The notes beneath the pieces were generated by a model. It ran no database searches. It was not told the origin of the DNA and saw nothing but the letters and a program-made list of their open reading frames with translations. Positions 34,164 to 46,865 of a stretch of 64,000 bases of DNA are shown here, one piece after another; position 1 is the stretch's first letter, and each line of letters begins with the position of its first letter. The DNA comes from Heterobilharzia americana (Eukaryota; Platyhelminthes; Trematoda; Strigeidida; Schistosomatidae). The stretch covers positions 77,877,160-77,941,159 of the forward strand of contig OX104130.1 of the NCBI GenBank assembly GCA_944470555.2. The letters run 5' to 3'. The position numbers were made by a program, and so were the translations under genes.

Positions 34164-35102
34164 TCATATATTGGAAGTGTTCTTACACGATAAGAACTTG
34201 TTGTATATAGTATTCAGACGTTGTATTTCAGACTTAATTAGGCAGTTAAGCCTTTTAACGCCAGGGTGATCTCTCGCCTTATACAACCTTTCCTTTTCTC
34301 TCCGAAGCCTCTTGAGATGAGGAGAGGAAAGTCTGTCAAATCTTATGTAAATTGTTTCGGTAGGGCAGCAGATATTGAGATAGAATCTGAGGCAGCTTGT
34401 GATATTGGTAACAGCGTTGTCTAAAACTTCATCAGCAAATTTATCCCAGTCCGTTTCTGTAGGCATGCTTCTCAAACGTAATATATTTTCTTGGGAATAG
34501 CATCTGTATTGAACTTTCCTTGAAAGGTATGCAAGAGCTTTCTTGTATAATTTTCCGTACACTTTAGACAAAACACGAACGATACAGTGGTCGGAATTTA
34601 GCAGTGGAGCCCGTTTACGGGCTTCATATGTGCCAGGTTCATTTGTAAATGCAAAGTCTGGAGTGCTGTCAAGACGAGTGGAAAAGTTTACCATATTTTT
34701 ACGATCCAATGATAATAGAAAACTGTAGTCACATGAGTTAAAATCACCACAGACAATAGACAAGGAGTTTCCCAGAACCGGAGCAGCAAATTCAGTGAAT
34801 TTATCAGCAAAAGTTGACAAATCTGAGAAACTGCAGTCAGGTGTGACATACATGTTTGTTATATATATGTATTTGTATTTGCCCAAATGTTTGGGACGAC
34901 ATTTGATTGTAATGCACTCAGTTTTTTCGTTAGAGAAGCAGAAGCATACATAGTTGGAGGACCAGTTAGTACTAATAAATGTTGCTGCACCACCACCACA
35001 TTTCTTTTTCGAAAAGCTTTGATCTTGTCGAAATAATTTGAAACCATGTAAACAGACTAAATCATCGTCATAGAGATTATGAAGCCATGTTTCCTTCAGC
35101 AT
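34164..35102 (-). pseudogene. CR1-like endonuclease (open, 312 codons)
   Basis: The longest CR1 frame in the window. MLKETWLHNLYDDDL carries the catalytic Glu, SIVCGDFNSCDYSFL has the Asp-x-Asn pair, TPDFAFTN and LLNSDHCIVRVLS carry the terminal Asp-His. A basic linker (LRREKERLYKARDHPGVKRLN) follows. The N-terminal strand of the domain (CRSLPNKVDYF) lies upstream in another frame, so one frameshift near 35110 separates it. Downstream, the frame breaks at 34163 before the RT. Catalytic residues look complete. Confidence 0.82.
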
Positions 35103-35438
35103 TATTACACTGGTGTTTCAGCAGACATTTGTGGACAAGAGTGATTGAAGTAATCAACTTTATTCGGCAGCGATCTGCAGTTTGTGCTTAGTGTTTCGGG
35201 AATAGTCATTTAATCTATGGTCATAGGCTTCAGAGGTTGTTGCCATCCACCGTGGTGCTTCTTCTTAGATTTCCTATCAACTTGCGAAGCGATAGGTTGT
35301 AATGATTATAAAGACGCGCGAGAATACACAATTCGATTGGTTGATATAATTAAAGTATTAAAACAATATAGAAATAACAAATTTGATGCAGTGTACTCGG
35401 TGATAGAGAACGGTAGCCCAGAGTTCAAGCAGGCCACC

Positions 35439-35957
35439 AGAGGAGATTGGTTCCCACTGCATGAGAGCCTTCGATGCTTTGGAGACATCATGATAGCCAC
35501 TGCCTCACTGTGTTCGTGGTTATCGTCTGGGTGACGATATCCGAGTAGATTATTGATTCTCCAGTTGACAGTTTGGAGAGTCCACTCCCACTACATCTGC
35601 TTTCACAAATTCCTAACACTTCAATATGATACCTTAATATCTCGTTTGCAATCTGGGCTGCCTTGCTAGGTTCAAACATGGTTAGGACAAGCATGTCCCC
35701 ACGTTTACTTTTGTTTTCATCGAGAGAGAGGAGAAACATCGGCCAATTGGTTTCCCGAAGGCTTTCACCGACCGGCATCATTTCTCCTCTCCGATTCCAG
35801 CGAGGAGTAATTTCGTTTCTGTGTTTTATATTTTGTTTGCGTTTTGAAGTTTCTTTAGAGGTTAGATTTGTTTTATGGAGTAGGGTTGCTAGGTTGTCCT
35901 ATGTCCAACCTTCTCTCTTTGCCCGGCTAGTAACTAGTGAACTAGTAAATTAGGCGA
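35439..35957 (-). mobile_element. RTE copy E, 5' part
   Basis: The minus strand gives the 5' terminus (TTCACTAGTTACTAGCCGGGC) and the first half of the endonuclease: MMPVGESLRETNWPM, GDMLVLT (where copy C has GTWNVRT), FEPSKAAQIANE, EVLGICESRCSGSGLSKLSTGES. It ends at AGGAGATTGGTTCCCACTGC, which continues in sense into 32360 across the CR1-like insertion. The 5' UTR text matches copy A closely (AACCTCTAAAGAAACTTC). Confidence 0.9.
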
Positions 35958-38194
35958 GGTTTCGCAAACACGTTAGTTACACAATATTCCTTCCAACCTT
36001 CGTTCAGTTGAAAACAGAACTAGTGGTTACTATCTTGTTTATCTATGATTTGACCGTTATTCAAATTTAAATAGAGAATGCGGACTCGCAAAATACCATC
36101 ATTTCAAAATCCGAACCTAAGTACAATACAGTAATTGACTATTTGCTAGAAGCGTCTATTTAGGAACCAATGGCCATGTAAAAATAAGGTAGGAGTCAAT
36201 ACAATGCTGTTGAGTTGAGTTATACACCTATACTATGAAGCTATTTGTGGATGAAATGGCTTTCAAAACAAATAAGTATAGTTAAGCTAATCATTGCTGT
36301 CTCAGGTTTCATTTTTTTCTTCAGTCGGTGTAACAGAAACAAGGGTAAATTTTTCTTCTGCGCACAGAAACCCAATTTAAATAAGAGAATCGCCAATATC
36401 ACTGTCATGTGAAAACTGCTAAATCTTTCAGTTCCGAAATTTGAAACGATAACGGCGACTAATCCAGTGTTCATGTATTGAAACATTTGGCAACCACAAA
36501 GAATAACAAAACTGCATGTAGTATACTACTGACCAGCATGACTAGTTCCAGGCTATTTATACCGATCATCAGTATTCGATAGCAAAATAAATGTGACTTA
36601 AACACTGAATAGTCGTTTCTCTGGTTTGAGTCCCAGCTCACCATCCATGTACTGGGACTACTTTAGCTTAGAAAACCGAAACATTCAAATCATCCAAATT
36701 CTCAATAGTTACTTGAGCAGACTATGTTGTTGGTGTGCAACTTATTCAACAGATGGAAGGTGGAAGGATAATCATAACAGATGCTTCTTTGTTGGATTGA
36801 ATTTTATCTTCAGCGGACAGGAGTAAAAGTGGATATTCACAATCGGAAGGAGAAAATGATATCAGGAAGAAGTAATCTGTTACATGTTATCAAAAATTCG
36901 TTAAAGACCACCTAGGGGGGGGGTTATTGAGACAATAATCTGCTCTGCTGTAAACTTTGCATTTCATTAAACATGTGGTGCATGGAGAGATATCTCTCAC
37001 TTTATATTTTGAAATGTCTTCCTATATGGTTTTCACTTTCCTACAACATAGTTTTGAGGAACTTAGATAGCACAAAATCTGTTAGATGATGATATGTAAT
37101 TTTCACAATTAAGAGATGGTTATAAGGCTGTTTGTGATTTCAGTAAAGTATTTCATTCTTATAGACAAAGTGAGTCTCTGTGTTTATCATGGTTTATATT
37201 TCTCACTTTGACTAATATGTTAATGGAAATCATGTTTTAACTGATTTATATGCATATCACGTAGCATTCTATTGTATCCCTCAGTACACATTCACAAAGT
37301 GTGAAACGGATAAGTTATTAGTTTGGTTTTTTTCATTACTACACTATGGTGACTTCATCCAGTATTTCAAGTAGCACTATTTTCATTTTATCTCATCTAT
37401 GTTCTAAACTAGAGATTTGCAAACAAACATAGTACGTTTTGAATATCTAGTTGAGAGGATCTGTACAGATGTGTCAGTTTCAAAAGTTTCCTTTATAGAT
37501 TGACGTCTATTAGACAGACTGTTCCAAACACTGAGGCATAGGGCGAATTATTCATCTTATTCCAAGATTATTCGGGACTGGATGACGGTCACACCAAAAC
37601 GTAAAATGAAAATATAAATTATTAGTCAAGTCATGACGTGCTTACTGAGAAAGCTAGAATCCTAGGCGTGATCTCTAAACAGTTGTGAGTTGACCCGTTT
37701 TCAGGTGTCCAAAAATGAGGACGAAACAAATTTTAAGTCTTCTTAGGTATTCAATAGTTCATCAGATGATTTTACTCATTGATGATGACCACCTTGAAAA
37801 CAGTCTTTTTTGGATAAATTACAAATGAATTCACCAGATTCTACTTCTCCCATGATTGCTATTTGCTTTGAAAAGTAGATGTTGGGGAGACTTATTTTCA
37901 AATGTCAGTTTTTAGCATAATTAAAAGAAGGTGAAATGATGAATGCTATTTCTCAATAAATAGACTAGATAAAAATTCAAAAGGTTTTGAGGTTTGGAGT
38001 AACATTTATGGATTAATGAATGAAGTTTCTCGTTTTTGGTTAAGACCATTCTTAAGTCGTTGCATTCACATGTTTGCTGACGTCCTTCAGATCGTGAAGA
38101 ACTTTCAGCTGTCAGCTTATCTAGCTGATTGATTTCAGAAGGATTACTTCGATCTTTGCGTTATATGCAACTCAGTTTTTCAGTTTTTGATTGA
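35958..38194. other. non-coding stretch
   Basis: About 2.2 kb, AT-rich, with a 9-10 bp poly-G run near 36915. No coding or repeat motif recognised. Confidence 0.45.
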
Positions 38195-38445
38195 TTTTCA
38201 TCATGGACTGACATAAGTTAGAGGAACACTGGAAACTTGGGAGCACTGGACAGCTGTTTCATCCTGGTATGGGACTCATAATCAGTGTGTACTCATGACC
38301 TTGGACCATCAGAAATCGAAACAAGGACCTTCAGGTTACGTGGCCAGCACGTTATTGTTGAGCCATCAGGTTGAAATCCAGTGGTCCACATTTCCAACCA
38401 AAAATCGATTAATAAGCCTCCACAAACCTCCAAATAGATTATATA
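38195..38445 (-). repeat. tRNA-like short repeat, type B, with inverted end
   Basis: In reverse complement: GGATTTCAACCTGATGGCTCAACAATAACGTGCTGGCCACGTAACCTGAAGGTCC, an A-box-like GGCTCAACA and a degenerate B box, then TCATGAGTACACACTGATTATGAGTCCCATACCAGGATGAAACAGCTGTCC shared with the other type B copies. From about 38400 a short plus-strand piece (AAAATCGATTAATAAGCCTCCACAAACCTCC) matches the 4.95-kb copy, so the end is inverted. Confidence 0.65.
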
Positions 38446-39611
38446 TATTGGCTTTATTTCCGGTATTATAGTTTCAGTGCCCTGGACCTGGGTTTCGTGC
38501 TTGTTGGTAAGCTGTGCCTTAAACTATAAAAAAGGTCATTCTGTCGATGATAAAAATCTGAGTCATTCAGTGTTGAAATCAGACACCTTACCATTAATCT
38601 ACTCAGATCACGACAGACCTCTTCACAGTTAATGTGAACGGGTCACTAGTTTGCACCCATTCTGTTTGAACGGTCATCAGTAACCAGGAGCAGTCCAAGT
38701 CGTTTTGGTCAATTTTTGCAATACGACCACTAAACCAAGTGATGAAACACTGTAGTGTCCTATATCTTTATGAATGATAGACTTTAGTCAGTGCCGAGTA
38801 CTAGGGAATAGATAGCAACTTTATATACCTACTAGTATTACAAGCGGTTTAATCTACTTTACATTCGCCTCACTGATCACTTAAAATATTACTTATATCA
38901 CGCTGTTCTTATTTTTTTCTAAGAAAGGACAGAGATAATTTTGTTTCATTTCCGATCAAATTAAATTTTATTCCACAAAACTTGAATGTATAGAATTTAT
39001 ACATTCTTTGTTCAAAGATGAATTATATTGTCATATAAATAATAACAGATTTTTGTAAAATATGAAATCAGTACTTATATTACCGTTACAAGAGACAGAT
39101 TGCAGTTAAAAGTTGTTGAATCTCTTCAATGTATTTATATTTATTTTGTGATCAAAAGATGGAACTGATCACCAGAAGTTTATCTTAAGATTTCTCTGTA
39201 TTAATTCATCTTAGTTGACCCATTCTATTTTGACAAAGTAAAGATTTTTCACCTTTTAATTACTTCAGATCACTTATATAATGGTATGTTAAAATCAGTC
39301 AAGCATAAGAAAAATTAAATAGTTAAAAGTCGAATCAAGGCCATTACTTCTTCGTATTTTATAACTTCTGTTTTCAAATGAATTTTAACCATAGATTTTA
39401 AAGGATTTATTCGTTATCATTCATTTAGATGGAAAAGGGCTACTTCAAAGTTCATAGCTTTCATATAAAAAGGTATAATGAAAAGCCTTAAGAATAAACT
39501 ATTTTTATTGATAGTTACGCTTTCTTTGATCAGTAATAAGAATAATTTACGTGATTCGCTTAAGAAAAGATTAAACATTTTGCCTATCAAGTTCTATATA
39601 ATAAAAGAGGT
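38446..39611. other. non-coding stretch
   Basis: No gene recognised. 38560-38720 has a weak tRNA-like look in reverse complement (AGATTAATGGTAAGGTGTCTGATTTCAACAC), but there is no second copy to support it. Confidence 0.4.
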
Positions 39612-40083
39612 CTATCAGTCAACGGCACTTCCAACAAACTACAGACATTCATCAACAGCTGCCATCTACGCTCTCTCACTCCATACTGAAGATCAGATGG
39701 ATATAATAATAAGAATAAGCAACAGGGAACTCTGGCTGACAACGGACCAATGAAGCAAGAACCCATCACCCAACAAATATGCCGAAGAAGGAAGTGGAGA
39801 TGGATTGGATTGGATTGGGAATACACTCAGAAGGCCGACTAGGGACATCACGCGTCAGACCAAGACATCGAGTGGAATCCAAATGGGAAACGACGATTTG
39901 GGCATCCGAGGTGAGGGTGATATGGAGAAGATGGTATGTGTGTGTGGAAGGAATGAAAGCTTATGAGCAGTCGTGGAGCGAGGTCCAAAAGACTGCAGTG
40001 AAGAGAGTACAATTGAGGCGTGCTTCTGAAGCCCTATGTTCCACTAGGAACCGAAGGGAAAAATAATATAATAATAATAATAA
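39612..40083 (+). mobile_element. RTE copy F, short 3' end
   Basis: It begins at CGGCACTTCCAACAAACTACAGACATTCATC (the NKLQTFIN segment of copy C, about 24410) and runs to AGGAACCGAAGGGAAAAATAATA(ATA)n. It is 5'-truncated to about 470 bp. The reading RLGTSRVRPRHRVES and WRRWYVCVEGMKAYEQSWSEVQK corresponds to the basic C-terminal tail. It contains no RT palm. Confidence 0.88.
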
Positions 40084-42719
40084 TGGTAATCAGTCAGCAG
40101 ACTAGTATAAAAGTTTCAGCACCAAGTAACATACGTTGAAGTCATCTACGGAAGACTTATCTCCTCAAAGTGACTGAAGGATACCAAAAAAGCGAACTGC
40201 TTCTCGGTCTGTTATTTACCAGCAGAAGACTTAATAACAGAAAACTCAGGCAACAGAAGAGTTACTCTATTATGAAAATGATTTAAACTGAATCAAGTAG
40301 TTTTTAATCATTAATAAAGTTGACTACGACCTACAAAATTGATTCATTTATTCTTGAAAGATTTCCACACAAAAAGTATCTGTGTATTAGATATTAGATA
40401 TTAGATATCACCATATTCTAATGTTGGTGATCTCATGAAAAGTGTTTCACTTCATAAGAGAAATGTCGATAAAGTAGTCATTATGTTCGAAAAGCTTGAT
40501 AATTCGATATCCACTTTGAAGAAGATAAACTCAGCTTAAAACCAAATTAGCCTAACTTGTCAAAATGAAAAGAATAGCTGGCTGATATTTTAAGACGTAT
40601 CGGTCAGTCAACCGGAGAATGGCTCATTCAAGTTGGTCAATAAGAAGCTGAATTGAACAGGTCAATATAAACGCATTTTCCTTAGATGTTTATTTAACAA
40701 GATAGATCACATCTACACCGACGACACCAAGAAGAATGAATTCAAGATATTGACAAAAGCATTGAAGTAGAATTTCCACTTGCTGAGATTTCTAAGCAAG
40801 TGGAAACGGTATGTAGCATTTCAAAGTATTCATTGCACAGTTCCTAAGAAAAACCCCTACATACCATTACCAATCACAGGCGATTAATATATCCATGTTT
40901 TGAAATAAAGGCTTATACTATTAATTTCCAAAACATACCATTTAAAGAAATTCCATACCATGACACAAACCAAAACAGCACATTAAGGTTTTGATCATAC
41001 CCCAATGTGTTTATCAGTTTGCATGCATGTGTAGATACATATATGAAGGGAGGAGTAATCCTTGAATAATTGAATATGTATTTAAGTGAAAGATTACCTT
41101 AACTGGTCTGAGATATGTAGGTGATAAACGTCTTCATCTAATGCACAGTGGACACTAGGAATTAGTCATAAAGTAAACATGAAAATAACCTTTAGAGTAT
41201 TGCATAAGGGTAGTCAGGGTGGAGTATTTCAATTTATCAAATCCTCCTTTATGTATTCAAAATTAATTTACACTTATTTTAAAACTACCTTAATTGTATA
41301 GATTTTAATCTGCCGTTGTTCTTTCCTTTCTATTCTGATACTTCAAACTGACCTAAATAACCTTCTTCATAAGTTTTAATATAAATAATTGGACAGGTTC
41401 ATGTGCAATAAGATTGTTCAAAATGTGTAAAACGAAAATACATCACATGTTTCAGATAATTTAAGCCTTTTAGATTTATCAAGTGAACTGACTGCTTTAA
41501 AATTCATCAGATTCATCTGAAGAGTATAAAAACACAACTTGGCTACCACTACAAATAAGCTTAAGATAGAATATCCCGTTCATTTCATACAGGAGCAATA
41601 TAGATTATGACAGAGTGATGCAATGATAGGACAAAATATGTGAAATTTACTTTTCCTATTCTATAGACTAATCAACGAATCTGTATCTGTAAATGTTTTC
41701 TGAAACGAATAAAATATTCTTATATACTGTTTAATTTTCTCTCTTATAAATCATCTATCTCGAAGATGGAGTAATTGAGCTATTGTATAGAGTGGTGGAT
41801 TTTATCTGTACGCTGCTTTGAGCCAATAATTTCAATCAAAGACTAAATTTTTTGATGAAGTGTCTATCATCTCGTGATTTTTCGGTTTTTTTTTTTACTC
41901 AAGTATATTTCGACAACTATTCAACTATTTTGTGAACATCAGCCAGAATTAGTATGAAGAAAATGAATTTCTGTTTTAAGAACAATTTTTTTTATTCAGA
42001 AAAATTTCTTAAGCTGGTGTGAGCAGATTGTCTGACCCACCAAAAAAAAACCCACTTTCATCAAACTTGTTTTCATTGAATAAGCAATGGGATATTTTTT
42101 TTGAGGAAGAAAGCTTTGAAACATAACTATAGGTAATATTGGGATATGATGATTGAAATTGTGATGAAAACGTGAATCACAGAATGATTTAAAACAAGCA
42201 GTGTCCTTGTTACTGGCTCACTGCTCGACTGATAGAGCTACATAACCGAACAGCTGATCAAATCTTAACTATCCTTCAATTATTGAGGTGTTTGTCAGGC
42301 CGTCAAGCAACTGAGTGTCACTTAACTGTCCGTTCATCATCATTGTCATTGCTAAGCCACAACCTACCATTCTTTTTTGAGTCGATATGAATTAAAAAGT
42401 AAGAGGGCCAGATTGATTGTTGATGATATGAACGAAGACAAATGCAGTTGAGAATACCGGTATGATTAACATGAGGTGATACCTGAATGTGAAATGGCAA
42501 TATCAGTTGTGGTGTGACTCAAACCATTGTGACTGATAACAGATAAGTTTTTAAATGAGCATAGATTCATTTCATTTCGCGGTTTTCTATCAGCTGCTTA
42601 CAACCCGAAGCAATTTTGCATACTTCAGTATATTTGAAACAAAATTAGTCGGCTTGAATTAAAGATGACATAGATATGACGCAATTGAAAACACACGGAT
42701 TGTGTGAATAGATGCTCAG
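40084..42719. other. non-coding stretch
   Basis: About 2.6 kb without recognisable coding or family repeats. There is a short direct repeat (ATTAGATATTAGATATTAGATATC, three units, near 40388). A possible very decayed tRNA-like piece at 42215-42310 is not supported. Confidence 0.45.
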
Positions 42720-43095
42720 CACTAATGGTTAGTACTGTCTAAAGGTTTGTAGGTATTTATTGATTGACTTTAGGTTGGAATTCATCGTGAAATGACATCA
42801 ATTGGAGGAACATTCGAAACCAGGAAGTACTAGACAGCTGTTTCATCCTAGCATGAGACTCCTCAGCAGTGTGCACTCATGACCCTGTATCACCAGAGAT
42901 CAAACTTAGCATCGGACTTTCATACTCCGTGGCCACCATGTTACCATTGAGCCACTGGGTCGGAATCCAATGATCGATATACTTTACTTCTGTCAGTTTA
43001 TGATATGCCGCGACTTGCATCCAGTATCGTTCTTGAGTAACTATCCTCATATTCTACTTGGCTGATGTCATTCCATGATGAATTCCAACCTAAAA
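42720..43095 (-). repeat. tRNA-like short repeat, type B (left arm of inverted pair)
   Basis: The reverse complement reads ...CATTGGATTCCGACCCAGTGGCTCAATGGTAACATGGTGG... (clear A-box-like GTGGCTCAATGG), ...GATGCTAAGTTTGATCTCTGG (B-box-like), then GAGTGCACACTGCTGAGGAGTC and GATGAAACAGCTGTC. It faces a plus-strand copy starting at about 43096. No coding capacity. Confidence 0.72.
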
Positions 43096-43402
43096 TCAAT
43101 TAGCAAATCTCTAGAAACCTGCGGACAGAATCATTCTACCACCTATTGGTGACTGGCTTAGAGAGTTATGCCCGAAGTTCCAAAGAAAAGTCATGGCCGG
43201 TGAAGTCAACCAAGTCGAACCTGAGGATAATTACTTAACGGCGACACTGGATGCAGGTTACGCTAAATCATGAACTGACCAAAAGTAGGAAATATAGATC
43301 ATTGGATTCCGACCCGGTGGCTCAGTGGCAACGTACAGGCCATGGGGCCTGAAGGTCTTGGGTTAGATCCCTGGAGGTGTGGTGTCATGGGTGCGCACTA
43401 CT
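43096..43402 (+). repeat. tRNA-like short repeat, type B (right arm of inverted pair)
   Basis: CTATTGGTGACTGGCTTAGAGAG, GCGACACTGGATGCAGGTTACGC, CATTGGATTCCGACCCGGTGGCTCAGTGGCAACG and GGGTTAGATCCCTGGAGG match both the left-arm copy in reverse complement and the 4.9-5.4 kb copy in direct orientation. It runs straight into the hammerhead-family inverted pair. Confidence 0.72.
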
Positions 43403-43858
43403 GAGTAGTCACATTTTCTGGCACAATCTTAAGATCCTTCATGGTACAAACCGGATTCGGACTCGGGAGCGTTCGATTCAAACGCCAGAGCGTTACCCAC
43501 CACACCACCGATCCACGATAGTCACTTCTTGTATGACAGGTATAGTTTCAGTGTTATTTCTGGTATTATACGATCGTTGATTGAACCAAAGTGACCGGTC
43601 TATATTGGCATATGGCCTCCTGGGCGGATGCCTCGATATTATCTGTTTTAGTTGTAGTAATGATGGATAATACAAGCAGTCATACTAAAACTATACCCGT
43701 TATACAAGAAGTGACTATCGTGGATCGGTGGTGTAGGGGATAACGCTCTGGCGTTTGAACCGATTGCCTTCGAGTCCGAATTCCGTTGGGAACAACAACA
43801 CTCAGTGGGTGGCAGGTACTCCCAGCTGAGAGATCTTAACAATGTGCCAGAAAATGTC
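43403..43858. repeat. hammerhead-family repeat, inverted pair without ribozyme core
   Basis: The left arm (about 43403-43552, minus) and right arm (about 43684-43858, plus) both carry the family head: ACAAGAAGTGACTATCGTGGATCGGTGGTGT, then GGATAACGCTCTGGCGTTTGAA (A-box-like) and CGAGTCCGAATTCCG (B-box-like). They end with GATCTTAAC/AGA..TGTGCCAGAAAATGT. The spacer holds the family tail (GTTGATTGAACC...ATTGGCATATGG...GATGCCTCGATATT). Where other copies have CTGACGAGTCC, this one has CTGAGAGATC, so no hammerhead can form. Confidence 0.75.
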
Positions 43859-44272
43859 TCTCTTTGTTCGTCTGTTATGAATATATCAAATCTGCATTTC
43901 AGTCCATGTTGAATACCGCTATGATATCGAGATTAAAGCTCTTGAGCTCAATATTCCATAGAATCGTGGCTGTAATTTGCTGATAAGCCTCTAAATATGA
44001 CTGAATAACTGTCCAGTGCTTCTAAATTCTGAATAGTTTTCTGACTGATGCCGATTGTAGTGGAAACTACTCTAAAAACAGTACGTGAATAAAAACCACT
44101 GGTCATAACCTATAGACTGCATTGTCACATGACTAGGTAGAGTTACTGGATGAAGTTTTCTGTGGGTTTTATTACAGATTGTTCAGAAAAAGCCGGGCAA
44201 ACTTTGAACAAATTTCATTCATGCGTCTAGGATACCTCTGTGTCACGGAATGATATTCATATGCGAGAAATG
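43859..44272. other. non-coding stretch
   Basis: No motif recognised. Confidence 0.5.
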
Positions 44273-44360
44273 AATAATAATAATAATAATACTCACTTTA
44301 TTCCAAACAACATATATGATACAGTATAGAATGTTTGAACAAATTCACTTTCTGTACAAC
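44273..44360 (-). repeat. CR1-like 3' terminus
   Basis: In reverse complement it ends TTGTTTGGAATAAAGTGAGTATTATTATTATTATT, matching the 3' ends at 26.6 kb and 32.4 kb. Only the terminal UTR is recognisable; any upstream extension toward 44.7 kb is uncertain. Confidence 0.6.
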
Positions 44361-46673
44361 ATTATTACGTCAGCATAGTGTTAATAATAACAGTAGTGAA
44401 GGTATAAGAATAAAACAGGCAGCTAGTATTACATTAACATTCTTTCTCTATTCAGAAATTAACACAAAATTGAGTATAATTTTGATGGTTTTAGTTCAGT
44501 CAGCCAGCACAGAAATCCACAATCCCATTTCTAGGATGTCCTAGGAATATTAATATGGTATACTTAAAAACATGTGAGAGTACATGATCCGTTCAGAAGA
44601 TATAAAAAAATTAAAACAGATTTAAAGTGAAGAATCTGATGGAATATATAATCAGTGAAAAGGTTTTTTTGGCAGTTCAAAATTTAAGTAGACCTCCTTA
44701 ATTTGAAGCTAAGGCATTTTATGATTAACCGAAAAATTGAAGTGAAGTATCATTCTTATGTCCCTAGAGAGATAGAAAGTTCAAATCATACTCAACATGA
44801 GCAATATGATTATCTATATTTGGAATAGGGAAACGAAATGAGTCATTCAAAAGTAGAGCGTTTTTTGAATTCATATTTTCCTTTGTCATAATAACGTCTG
44901 CTGATATTTGTTCATGTTTCTTCATAGTAACGTTGTTTCACACCTTGTACAATTAGATTCATGGTTATGTTGGGGCAAAGTGAAGTGAAATTGTCGAATT
45001 TTATCACTCAAAACATTTGACTTTTTCTTGTGAGAAAGTCATAAACAGGAATAAAAGAAAAACTGCAAATCTATTATGGAAAAACCTTCAAAAAGCAGTT
45101 ACCAAACTCCTTATACTCATATCTTCTACGGGTATTCCTGTATTATAGTTTGAACACGTAGCACTTTAACTTTTCTTTACACTGAAGAGTGAAAGTGAAG
45201 AATACTACTTCACTAAAATGAATTGAAATAATCTTCACTTAGTCACATAACCATCAACCTTCTTTTCAAGCTATTCTAATGAAGAAAAGATATTTGTTTT
45301 GGCTGATTACTTAATCACTGGCCTATTTCTACAGGATGTAGTTGCAATAAAGTTCCATGAATTCTTAAATCTGCTTGACTAATCACATTTTAGTACTGAA
45401 ATTACAAGAGTAGTTATTTTGGAAAGTAGTAATGTTGAAGAAATTTCTATTCACTAGAGCATAAGTGTAATCAAAGCATGAAATTGAAAGCACATCTCAG
45501 AAAAATTAATAATTTGGCAAATAATAGAGAAATTTCTTAAAGGTTATAACCTACTTTAGAATTTTATTTCCTTTTTGTAGTGTATAATTTGGACCAACAA
45601 AAAACCAAAATCATTGATACACTAAAAAATTCAACACCTATCCAATCAACCTGTATACCATGTATCCTTCAAGAATAAATTATACTACAAAACGGAAAGC
45701 AATTAAAAAAAAGGTTATAAATATTTTGCTAATTTATTAAAGGTCATCGCTAAAACTGTGACTTTTTTAAAATCATGTTTTCTTGTTCTTAATCCACAAG
45801 TTCATTAGTGGAAAAAAAATATAAGTAAACATAGTAAAGGCATAAGTCTATAATTATACGTAAGATAATAAAACGTTAACTTCGGAAGTTAATAGCCTAG
45901 TTTTTGCATAATAGTAGACACTATCATTAATTCAGATTACCTATAAAGATTTAATAAAGATTGATCAGTGATTATAAACTTTGTAACGTATAATTTATGA
46001 TTGAATATGCAAAATGTGTACAACTTTCAGTTTATGCTTTGAAGTATTTGTCTTTGATTTACATAATTCCGGAGTTCTGATGACTTTAAGACCAAGTCTA
46101 CAAAGAAGTGTAACTGTAGTTTAAAATGTCTTAGAAATAAACATGAATACATAGAGGTCAGGAATGAAATGTTGTGACCATGAATTTTTCATGCTGAAAT
46201 TTTAAACAAAAAATCTTAAGTACTGAAGATTTGTTTCCTGGAATATATTAATTGAACCAGGTGGACGGACGTTTTGACTCTGTCTAGACTTTGTATGTTT
46301 ACAGCACGCATGGTAAACTAACTAGTCTATGGAAGAAACTCGTCAGATAAGGGCAAACACAAGATCAAGTAGTGGTGAGTATTTGGAAAAAACATCACGA
46401 AGGATTCCTTTGAAGCACGTTTTAACTATTCAAAGAAGGTAAGGAGTCGACTCATATGCTGATCAACTTTGGACTATTAACGATGATGTGGATCTCAGTC
46501 AGTTAGCTATAACTCCTATTATACTTCAATCAATTTTGTTATAGATATTGTTTTGCGTGACTAGACAATTTCCCTACTAGTACAACGGAAGTAATTCAGT
46601 CTCTAGTGGCAAATGAATTCATGGATATACATTTTATCTAGGCTAAGATAGGGAAACATATAACATTGTATTC
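44361..46673. other. non-coding stretch
   Basis: About 2.3 kb, very AT-rich, with short homopolymer runs. The 69-codon open frame at 44335-44544 has no motif. Nothing else recognised. Confidence 0.45.
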
Positions 46674-46865
46674 TGTCTCAGTGACTTAATGGTAACATGC
46701 TCGCCATGAAATCCAGAGGTCTTAGATTCGACCCCTGAGTTGGTTGCAAGTGCGTACTCCTGAGGGGTCATATACTAAAACGTAACAGCTGTTCAGTGCT
46801 CCCAGTTTTTCGAAAGCCCTTTAGCTGATGTATTTACTTGAGGAATATCAACTTGAAATCAATTT
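46674..46865 (+). repeat. tRNA-like short repeat, type B
   Basis: CTCAGTGACTTAATGGTAACATGCTCGCC (A-box-like), GGTCTTAGATTCGACCCC (B-box-like), GTGCGTACTCCTGAGGGGTCATA and AACAGCTGTTCAGTGCTCCCAG, followed by TCAACTTGAAATCAA. Same order as in the copies at 5.2 and 42.9 kb. Confidence 0.7.

Larger units (their letters stand above)
32361..35438 (-). mobile_element. CR1/Jockey-like retrotransposon inserted into RTE copy E
   Basis: About 3.1 kb, minus strand. It has a 3' end with GAATAAAGTGAATTATTATCATTATTACT, a full-length endonuclease-RT region with a few frameshifts, and some upstream sequence with an open frame of unknown function (35306-35500). It separates two halves of the RTE endonuclease that otherwise join within a few bases (CTTGCTGTTAT at 32360 and GGAGATTGG at about 35442; copy C has CTTGCTGTCATGATCCTGGAGGAGATTGG in reverse complement). 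I see no clear target duplication; a small target deletion is likely. It is better preserved than the 10.1-kb copy and retains the RT active site. Confidence 0.88.

Noticed and set aside
38560..38720. Possible tRNA-like repeat in reverse complement
   Set aside because: No partner copy; resemblance limited to about 15 bases.
42215..42310. Possible further type A SINE (GCTCACTGCTCGACTGATAGAGC)
   Set aside because: No B box and no shared tail could be aligned.
43407..43858. Functional hammerhead in the 43.4-43.86 kb pair
   Set aside because: The CTGANGA box is CTGAGAG and the GAAA side is replaced by unrelated sequence, so no core can form.
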